Assembly: GCA_903837255.1 (NCBI GenBank)
Contig: CAILTZ010000328.1
Span: 1-11,979, forward strand
Length of the DNA stretch: 11,979 nt
Origin: an uncultured Pirellula sp.
GTDB taxonomy: Bacteria; Planctomycetota; Planctomycetia; Pirellulales; Pirellulaceae
Direction: 5' to 3'
Shown: piece by piece, positions 6,397 to 11,979 of the stretch
How the letters are laid out: every line of letters begins with the position of its first letter
How positions within the stretch are numbered: position 1 is the first letter of the stretch
Notes under the pieces: generated by a model
Databases searched by the model: none
Told to the model about the DNA's origin: nothing
What the model saw: only the letters and a program-made list of their open reading frames with translations
Program-made: the position numbers and the translations under genes

Positions 6397-7959
6397 ATGA
6401 TGTACACCGAGCAAACGAGCTCTGATGCACCGCCGATAGAGAGGCTCGAGAGGTCCCCTGCACCCAGAGAAGGCGTTATCCGGGAATCGGGTTTAGTCGA
6501 GGGCATGGAGTTAGCGCCATCTGGTAAGGGCCGACGGGGGAGTATCGCATTTCTTGTGAGTTTCGTAGTCCATCTTGGATTGCTCCTTTTGCTTGCTGTT
6601 TGGAGTGTTGGTCTAGGGTTGGGTCGTGGTGATGGGATCACGATTGAATCTGGGGAGAGTGGTGGCAGCGAGTTCCAAAGTTTTGAGATGGAATCGGTGC
6701 AGATGGAAGAGGCGCAGGCCGATTCGGTTCAGGCTGCGAGTAGTTTGGCCAGCCGTGAAGCGATTGCAAAGTTTTCGGAGATTGTTGACGATCGAATCGA
6801 CGAGACCACCACACCGCTTGGAGCGTCGGAAGTTGTCGTGCAGGCGACTGCATCGGCGAGTTCAGCGACTGGGGGTGGTGGGTTAGGATTTGCTGAGACT
6901 TCTCTCTCAGGTCGATCCAAAGCGAATCGTACAGCGATGGTCGAGCAGAATGGTGGGAATGAGCAAAGTGAGCGTGCGGTTGCTTGGGCTCTGGAGTATC
7001 TTGCTGGGCATCAGCTCAATGATGGCTCATGGAGCATGAGTTACGATTCTTCATGTGTTGATCGTTGCACTCCTGGGTGCGATGGAAAAGACCCTTATCG
7101 GTTTGCTGCAACTGGATTGGCACTGATGTGTTTCCTGGGAGCTGGACATACGCAGAATGATGAAAAGTATGGCGACGCGGTATCTAAAGGCATCTACTTT
7201 CTCGAGCAGAATCTGCGTCGAACTTCGGACTCGGGTTATTGGGTGGATTCCGTGGCCTCGGCGCAGATGTACGAGCATGGTATCGCCACGCTAGCTCTGT
7301 GCGAGGCTTATCAAATGACACGCGCCGCGGAGCTTAAGGAAAGTTGTCAGTTGGCGATCAACTTCATCCTCAAGGCTCAGTTTCGGGATGGGGGTTGGGA
7401 CTATCATCCGGGGCGGCCTGGCGATTTATCGATTGCAGGTTGGCAGGTTTTAGCGCTCAAGAGTGCGGCGGCGACGGATCTGATTGTTCCTAGGGAGACG
7501 GTTCAGGGGATCGATCGATTTTTGGATGTCAATCGAGCTGGGGAGTTTATGTTCCGTTATCGCGGGGGCAAGCCGACCAAGAGCATGACGGCCATCGGAA
7601 TTTTGTTGCAAATATTCCGAGGCAAGACCAAAGACGCACGGAGTGTTGCCAACGGGATTGAGTATTTGTCCAAACAGGGCCCATCGGGTGTGGACATGTA
7701 CTACAACTACTATGCGACTCAGGCGATGTTTCAGGTTGGTGGTAATGGCTGGAAAAACTGGAACTACACCATGAGAGATTTGCTTATACGCACGCAGAAT
7801 CCCAATGGTCACCAACGAGGAAGTTGGATGTTTGAGGGGGATCACTCCAACAAGGTTGGGGGGCGATTTTATTCGACATGTATGGGATGTTTGATCCTTG
7901 AGGTCTACTATCGCTATCTACCTGTTTATGCTCAGAGCAGTGACGACTTTCGCTTTTAG
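6397..7959 (+). CDS. Membrane-anchored prenyltransferase/squalene oxidase-repeat (alpha-alpha toroid) protein
   Basis: Protein of 520 residues. A polar N-terminus is followed by one strong membrane helix at about 49-76 (SIAFLVSFVVHLGLLLLLAV), which resembles the N-terminal anchor of TonB-like proteins. A low-complexity Ser/Ala/Glu stretch runs to about 180, then a helical domain to the end. That domain has QW-like repeats typical of squalene cyclase/prenyltransferase toroids: DGSW at 209-212, DGGW at 331-334 and RGSW at 474-477. I see no DxDD acid motif of true squalene-hopene cyclases, so cyclase activity is not supported. A Cys220-x3-Cys224-x3-Cys228 cluster interrupts the first repeat. The domain is predicted to lie outside the cytoplasmic membrane. 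A second ATG at 6400 is equally possible as start. The gene follows a 147-base gap after the CPBP gene, so it may have its own promoter. Function is unknown. Confidence 0.8.
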   Translation: MMYTEQTSSDAPPIERLERSPAPREGVIRESGLVEGMELAPSGKGRRGSIAFLVSFVVHLGLLLLLAVWSVGLGLGRGDGITIESGESGGSEFQSFEMESVQMEEAQADSVQAASSLASREAIAKFSEIVDDRIDETTTPLGASEVVVQATASASSATGGGGLGFAETSLSGRSKANRTAMVEQNGGNEQSERAVAWALEYLAGHQLNDGSWSMSYDSSCVDRCTPGCDGKDPYRFAATGLALMCFLGAGHTQNDEKYGDAVSKGIYFLEQNLRRTSDSGYWVDSVASAQMYEHGIATLALCEAYQMTRAAELKESCQLAINFILKAQFRDGGWDYHPGRPGDLSIAGWQVLALKSAAATDLIVPRETVQGIDRFLDVNRAGEFMFRYRGGKPTKSMTAIGILLQIFRGKTKDARSVANGIEYLSKQGPSGVDMYYNYYATQAMFQVGGNGWKNWNYTMRDLLIRTQNPNGHQRGSWMFEGDHSNKVGGRFYSTCMGCLILEVYYRYLPVYAQSSDDFRF

Positions 7960-8056
7960 TAGGTCTCTTGATTCGTGTGGGGTGGTTGTGTCGGGCATTA
8001 AGGGTGGTAGCTCCAAGCAATCCAAGGGGCGTCGATATGAGCAGCGGCACGAGGAG

Positions 8057-8374
8057 ATGGCCTCGCTAGGATCGTTTCTAGGTCGGATGTTTCGAGCGTT
8101 TCTGGCGACACTTCTGATTGTAGGAGTATCGCTTGCGATTGGGACGTTTGGATACAGCTATTTTCTCCAGATGCCGCTGATCGACGGATTGATCAATGCG
8201 GCAATGATTCTCACTGGCATGGGACCGGTCGATAAGATGGAGACAACGGCGGGTAAGCTATTCGCGACGGTGTACGCGCTCTACAGCGGCTTGGCGTTCC
8301 TCTCGATGGTAGCGATCATAATCGCTCCAATCTATCATCGCTTTTTGCACCAATTCCACTTGGACGAGGAGTGA
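8057..8374 (+). CDS. Small two-helix membrane protein with a pore-loop-like segment
   Basis: Predicted 105-residue protein. Helix one is at about 10-33 (FRAFLATLLIVGVSLAIGTF). A re-entrant-looking middle segment follows, with MILTGMGPV and TTAGKLF, and then helix two (YALYSGLAFLSMVAIIIAPI) and a short HRFLHQFHLDEE tail. The helix-pore loop-helix layout recalls two-helix potassium channels, but TGMGPV stands where a TVGYG filter would be, so channel function is only a suggestion. The frame is open back to 7898, overlapping the preceding gene. I chose the ATG at 8057 because the residues upstream look non-coding; in-frame GTG codons at 7982 and 7988 and an ATG at 8087 are alternatives, and no start has a well-spaced ribosome binding site. 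It lies about 97 bases after the toroid gene on the same strand. Confidence 0.7.
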   Translation: MASLGSFLGRMFRAFLATLLIVGVSLAIGTFGYSYFLQMPLIDGLINAAMILTGMGPVDKMETTAGKLFATVYALYSGLAFLSMVAIIIAPIYHRFLHQFHLDEE

Positions 8375-8520
8375 GAAAAAAGGAGACTTTCCGAGCTGAA
8401 GCGTTGTCGCTGAGTGAATTCTTTGGTCCGGTCCGCAACGAACTTTTTTTTGGCTTATCATACACACTAGGGTTTGATATTCCTCACGTGTAATCAACCA
8501 TTTTTATTAAAGGAGCTGAC
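8375..8520. promoter_or_regulatory. Intergenic region with possible promoter for the MSENPYEP gene
   Basis: This 146-base gap holds a run of eight T at 8444-8451. A weak promoter candidate follows: TTGGCT at 8450-8455 and TGATAT at 8475-8480, with an overlong 19-base spacing. CGTTG near 8402 and CAACG near 8436 could pair before the T-run, but the loop is over 25 bases, so a terminator is not claimed. The ribosome binding site at its end is strong. Confidence 0.25.
8509..8515 (+). promoter_or_regulatory. Strong ribosome binding site of the MSENPYEP gene
   Basis: AAAGGAG lies five bases before the ATG at 8521. It is the best Shine-Dalgarno sequence in the window and fixes that start. Confidence 0.7.
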
Positions 8521-9147
8521 ATGTCCGAAAACCCTTACGAACCCACAGGATCCGCTTACGGCAGTGGTTCATTGCATTCGAACGTAGATTTGAGTCAGGC
8601 AGAGATCATTCGCAAGAGCCATTTGAGCCATGAGGCGAACCTCCAGAGTTTCGGCTGTCTGTACACCTTGGGAGGGATTTTAGGCATTATCGGAAGTCTC
8701 TTCTATGTGGCTATGGGAGTGTTTATTCTTGCGGGTGGCCTACCTGCCCAACCGGCGAACCAAAATGCGCCAGTGCCGAACACAAATCCAGCCGCAGCCG
8801 GACTTGTCGTGGCATTGTTAGGCCTCGTGTTTCTCGCCATTAGCATCGTGCAACTACTTGGGGGCAGAGCGATGCAAACTTTGAATCCCAGGGGCAAGGT
8901 GTTGGCAATTATCATTTCAGCGATTGGGCTGCTAGGTTTCCCATGTGGAACGTTGATATCGGCGTATCTTTTATATCTCTTGCTTTCTGCCAAGGGCGAG
9001 ATGGTCTTTTCGGATCATTACAAGGAGATCATTCAGGCGACTCCTCACATCAAGTACAAGACTTCGATCATCGTTTGGATTTTCCTGTTCCTTCTTATTG
9101 CGGTCATCCTAATGGGGATTATTGCGGCTGTCGTCTCAAGGGGGTAA
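8521..9147 (+). CDS. Four-helix membrane protein of unknown function (MSENPYEP-type)
   Basis: Protein of 208 residues. It starts MSENPYEPTG, an N-terminus I associate with a group of small planctomycete membrane proteins. A cytoplasmic-looking segment to about 45 includes the polar RKSHLSHEANLQSFG. Membrane helices are predicted at about 46-72, 91-113, 126-156 and 182-205. A Pro/Asn/Gln-rich loop lies between the first two helices, and a polar segment, YKEIIQATPHIKYKTS, precedes the last. No catalytic motif is visible. The start is secure because of the ribosome binding site. The next gene, the nitric oxide synthase, begins 47 bases later with no terminator between, so the two may be co-transcribed; this alone does not link their functions. 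Confidence 0.75.
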   Translation: MSENPYEPTGSAYGSGSLHSNVDLSQAEIIRKSHLSHEANLQSFGCLYTLGGILGIIGSLFYVAMGVFILAGGLPAQPANQNAPVPNTNPAAAGLVVALLGLVFLAISIVQLLGGRAMQTLNPRGKVLAIIISAIGLLGFPCGTLISAYLLYLLLSAKGEMVFSDHYKEIIQATPHIKYKTSIIVWIFLFLLIAVILMGIIAAVVSRG

Positions 9148-9194
9148 GTTCTGATGTCCATTGAAGAGATGGCTAGAAGAATAATGGTGAATCA

Positions 9195-11957
9195 ATGAGT
9201 CGATCGAAATCTTGGGAAGAGCTCGAGGTTGGAAGATCAGGTCCATTGTCCAAGACGGTGCTCAGAGCGATGGCGGGTCTTTTTGAGCGATCGAATCGCG
9301 AGCAGCTCGATCGGCTCATGGAGACCTTGGAGCTTCGAGCGTACCGACCCGGTGAAGTCCTTTGTTCGGAGGGGGAGACTGCGCAGGATGTGTATGTCTT
9401 ATGCAGTGGGCGATGTGGCATCTACACGCAGGAGTCGGATGGTAGGTTGCGATTGATCGACTCGGTCGATCAGATTGGTACGCTATTGGGGGAGCAAGTT
9501 TTCCGGCAGGATCGCAAGTTTCGCAGCGCGACGATTCTGACTTTATCTGACTGCGAGATTGGAGCGATTTCTGGAGAGCGTTTTCGAGAGCTTTTGCTCC
9601 AAGACCCTTCGGCAAGTGAGACGCTGGGGGTTTGGGCCGCTCGCAATGCGCGGAACAAATTGGTTGCTCTGGCCGAGGAGATAGGTGATTTCTCACAATT
9701 GCATCCGGCTGGCTTGGCGAAAGTTCGCCAATATCCACCGGGCACCACGCTTTATTCATTTGGCGAGAGATCGCAATGTGCATATGTCGTACTTTCCGGA
9801 AGTGTGAGTTTATTTGGTCCGGGTTCTAATTACTCCCATGAGACGATCCGAGCTGGTTTGATGCTTGGAGTTAAAGAGGTGATGTCAGGGAGTTCTAGGG
9901 CGGAAACTTCAGTGACTGCGAGCAACGTCGAGGTTCTTGAGGTCGATGCAGAGGTTTTGAAGAGCTACATCGAGCGGAAGGGTGGGGCTGGAACAATCCT
10001 GACGGCATTGGAGTCTGCGCACGATTTGCCGCAATTTGGGACCGTTTTCCGCAGCATGGCACAAGTGCAAGGGGAACCGTGCATTGTAAGCGACTATCGA
10101 TTGCTCAATGGAGCACGAGTTCGCGTCAGGATGTTTCCGAGTCGATCGAGTTTGGAGGTAGCAAAGCAGGTAGCCTTGGGCGATGCTTCGACGTTGGTAT
10201 CCTCGGATGGTAAGGTGGTTTTGTTGGTATCACCTACCAATGAACTGGTGGGGATACGGAGTTCCTCGGATTGGAGTGGGCTGGCCAATGCCATGGGTCT
10301 GGTATTGCGAAGTGGCCGGCTGAGCGAACTTCAACGTCGAGCTTTTACCAGCACGGGAGAGTTGTTGCTTGAGTCCTCATCGCTCCGAACGGCATCTAGC
10401 GCCGAGGTGCTTTGCGCCTGCACGAATGCTACCTGTGCGACATTATCGGTTGCGGCTAAGCGGGCCAAGACCGTCGAGGAGCTTATGAAGCTTACAGGTG
10501 CTGGCACTGTGTGTGGGGGGTGCCGCGGTCGTTTGCCGATGTTCTTGGGCAAGCAGGACATGCATCTTTGTCGGCTCAGCAAGATTCCGCTTGCCAGAGG
10601 AGCGTTTAAAGTTCGATTGGAGTCGGTCGCTCAAGAGCGGCTTGCTCCGGCCAAGGTAGGTCAGTTCATCCGAATCGAGGCATTGATCGATGGTGTTTGG
10701 ATCGGTCGGCCTTATACACTGACAGACAGCAAAGACAGTCAGTATGAGATTGGAGTGAAGATTGAGGACGGTGGTTTTTTTTCCAATTGGCTCAATCAAG
10801 CTGCGGAGGGGACATTGCTGAGGGTATTTGCGCCCGAGGGAGACGTCTGTCCGAATCCCGCTGATGAAGTACCACTTGTGTATGTTGTGGCTGGGATAGG
10901 TGTCACGCCTGCGGTTGCTGCGGCTCGGAGGATTTCGGATCTGCGTTCGATCACGATTTTGTATGGTTACCGAACGGAGGATACCGCTGCTTACTTGCAG
11001 GAGCTGCGCGATGGAAATCAGCGCGGGAGGCTTCGGTTGGAGGAGTACTGTTCGAGTCAGAGTCGAAGGCTTACGCCGGAGATATTGCGGCAGCGGATAT
11101 CAGGACTTGGGGCATGCGAGGTGATTGTCTGCGGACCGGGAGATTTCAATCGAACCTATGTGGAGTGTCTTCATGGGCTAGGTGGGGTGAGGGTTCGGGC
11201 CGATAGTTTTCTCCATGCGCAGAGGGGCCAGGGGAGCGGAGCGACTCCGGGTGCATGGCGGCAGAAGGACTTTGTGCCGAAGTGTCCGATGGACAAGCAG
11301 GTGCAACTCAAGACATCGTTGACGGGGCTCGATCAGGCGATTGAGTTTTTGAAGGAATTTGATTCCGAGCAGCCAGGGCGCTGCGATTTGAAGGTTCGCA
11401 TCGAGACTGCGACGCAGCAGATCCATGATCAAGGTGCATGGGTCAAGACGCCCGAGGAGCTCGGATTCGCTGCTAGATTAGCTTGGCGAAACGCGTCGCG
11501 TTGCGTTGGGCGATTGTACTGGAAGGGTTTGCATCTGCGAGATTGCCGGGATTTGGTGGACCCGGATGCGATTGCGCAGTCGCTATTTGAGCACATGCGA
11601 TTTGCGTGGAACGGAGGAGATTTAAGGCCTGCGATCACCGTGTTTTCGCCTGGTAGTCGCGATTGCCCGGGGCCGCGTATTTGGAATCCTCAGTTGCTAC
11701 GTTATGCAGGGGTGAGGCTTCGATCGGGCAAGCAGATTGGGGATCCTGCCCAGAATGCGTTGACGCAGAGGATCATGGCATTGGGGTGGGAGCCCAAGGG
11801 TACCCATTTTGACCTACTTCCTTTGGTCATACAGACTCCAGAGCATGGTGCCAAGCTTTATGAGTTGCCTGTGGATTGTCGGCGCGAGGTTGGATTGAGT
11901 CATCCACAGCATCCTTGGTTGTCTAGGCGGGGATTGAGATCGGAAAGCGTCGTGTAG
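9195..11957 (+). CDS. Multidomain nitric oxide synthase: cNMP-binding - [2Fe-2S] - FAD/NAD reductase - NOS oxygenase (3' end missing from assembly)
   Basis: Predicted to make NO from L-arginine, with its own electron supply in one chain. A cNMP-binding domain spans about 20-140, with an intact phosphate-cassette pattern: Gly99-Glu100, nine residues, then Arg110-Ser-Ala112. A second cNMP-like domain at about 150-280 is degenerate, with Gly225-Val226 in place of Gly-Glu. Residues 285-400 are unassigned. A BFD-type [2Fe-2S] domain has Cys407-x-Cys409 and Cys440-x2-Cys443. A ferredoxin-reductase module has RPYTLTDS (505-512, FAD), GIGVTP (567-572) and CGPGDF (646-651, NAD(P)). The NOS oxygenase starts near 712. 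It has WRNASRCVGR with heme-ligand Cys770, then IWNPQLLRYAG, IGDPA, HFDLLPLVIQ and HPQHPW, all matching bacterial NOS. Real sequence stops near residue 914, about 200 residues into a domain of roughly 350, before the arginine- and pterin-binding half. The last six codons and the TAG stop are adapter sequence. The start ATG overlaps the stop of a four-codon frame at 9184 and lacks a strong ribosome binding site. Function is inferred from domains. Confidence 0.9.
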   Translation: MSRSKSWEELEVGRSGPLSKTVLRAMAGLFERSNREQLDRLMETLELRAYRPGEVLCSEGETAQDVYVLCSGRCGIYTQESDGRLRLIDSVDQIGTLLGEQVFRQDRKFRSATILTLSDCEIGAISGERFRELLLQDPSASETLGVWAARNARNKLVALAEEIGDFSQLHPAGLAKVRQYPPGTTLYSFGERSQCAYVVLSGSVSLFGPGSNYSHETIRAGLMLGVKEVMSGSSRAETSVTASNVEVLEVDAEVLKSYIERKGGAGTILTALESAHDLPQFGTVFRSMAQVQGEPCIVSDYRLLNGARVRVRMFPSRSSLEVAKQVALGDASTLVSSDGKVVLLVSPTNELVGIRSSSDWSGLANAMGLVLRSGRLSELQRRAFTSTGELLLESSSLRTASSAEVLCACTNATCATLSVAAKRAKTVEELMKLTGAGTVCGGCRGRLPMFLGKQDMHLCRLSKIPLARGAFKVRLESVAQERLAPAKVGQFIRIEALIDGVWIGRPYTLTDSKDSQYEIGVKIEDGGFFSNWLNQAAEGTLLRVFAPEGDVCPNPADEVPLVYVVAGIGVTPAVAAARRISDLRSITILYGYRTEDTAAYLQELRDGNQRGRLRLEEYCSSQSRRLTPEILRQRISGLGACEVIVCGPGDFNRTYVECLHGLGGVRVRADSFLHAQRGQGSGATPGAWRQKDFVPKCPMDKQVQLKTSLTGLDQAIEFLKEFDSEQPGRCDLKVRIETATQQIHDQGAWVKTPEELGFAARLAWRNASRCVGRLYWKGLHLRDCRDLVDPDAIAQSLFEHMRFAWNGGDLRPAITVFSPGSRDCPGPRIWNPQLLRYAGVRLRSGKQIGDPAQNALTQRIMALGWEPKGTHFDLLPLVIQTPEHGAKLYELPVDCRREVGLSHPQHPWLSRRGLRSESVV

Positions 11958-11979
11958 GGAAAGAGTGTTCAGAGCCGTG
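11937..11979. other. Illumina TruSeq adapter and i5 index left at the contig end
   Basis: Bases 11937-11968 match the TruSeq read-through adapter (AGATCGGAA, then AGCG, then GTGTAGGGAAAGAGTGT), with a single G missing after AGATCGGAA. The next eight bases, TCAGAGCC (11969-11976), equal the reverse complement of TruSeq HT index D504 (GGCTCTGA), and the final GTG is the start of the following P5 segment. The order adapter, index, P5 is exactly that of a library molecule. This is a sequencing artefact and should be trimmed. Genuine DNA ends at about 11936. The match is from memory of the adapter sequences. Confidence 0.95.

Noticed and set aside
7898..8056. Upstream extension of the pore-like protein to the ATG at 7898
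   Set aside because: It would overlap the preceding gene by 62 bases and add a polar, low-quality N-terminus; a start at or near 8057 places the first membrane helix at the beginning.
10770..10782. Possible frameshift at a run of T in the NOS reductase module
   Set aside because: FAD motif RPYTLTDS lies before the run and GIGVTP after it, both in the same frame.
11937..11957. Natural nonsense truncation or frameshift of the NOS oxygenase
   Set aside because: The stop codon is inside Illumina adapter sequence, so it says nothing about the real gene.
1..11979. tRNA, rRNA or riboswitch
   Set aside because: Scanning by eye found no cloverleaf, rRNA-like or known riboswitch pattern on either strand; a weak one could still be missed without a covariance search.

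Overview
The window reads as a planctomycete (Pirellulales-like) chromosomal fragment. This is inferred from the gene families: MSENPYEP-type membrane proteins, a squalene-cyclase-like toroid protein with a TonB-like N-terminal anchor, an IS200-like/RAYT-type transposase gene, and a rimO-pgsA-CPBP gene string. G+C looks moderate, around the low-to-mid 50s by eye. Many genes have weak Shine-Dalgarno sequences. No tRNA, rRNA or CRISPR array was recognised. Two facts suggest the window is a whole assembly contig: a gene is cut at its left edge, and its last 43 bases are Illumina TruSeq adapter plus index.

Left part (1-3012). The 5' end of a secreted or exported protein gene runs off the left edge on the minus strand. 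A gene-poor divergent spacer follows, then a plus-strand Y1/HUH transposase gene of the REP-associated type. Next is an 845-base spacer. It carries a seven-copy, 32-bp tandem array built from two unit subtypes around GGGGACAGGC, and a perfect 8-bp hairpin nearer to rimO.

Middle part (3013-6249). rimO (methylthiolation of ribosomal protein S12) overlaps pgsA-like (CDP-alcohol phosphatidyltransferase) by 16 bases, and a CPBP-family membrane protease gene follows after 25 bases. This looks like one housekeeping operon.

Right part (6250-11979). A membrane-anchored alpha-alpha toroid (prenyltransferase/squalene oxidase-like) gene is followed by a small two-helix, pore-like membrane protein gene and then a four-helix MSENPYEP protein gene with a strong ribosome binding site. 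The main item comes last: a very large multidomain nitric oxide synthase. Its order is cNMP-binding domain, degenerate second cNMP-like domain, unassigned segment, BFD-type [2Fe-2S] domain, FAD/NAD(P) ferredoxin-reductase module, and NOS oxygenase. All electron-transfer parts precede the heme domain in one chain, with an apparent cyclic-nucleotide sensor at the front. The oxygenase is visible only to about residue 914. The apparent stop codon lies inside the adapter sequence, so the C-terminal half of the oxygenase is missing from the assembly rather than shown to be missing from the organism.
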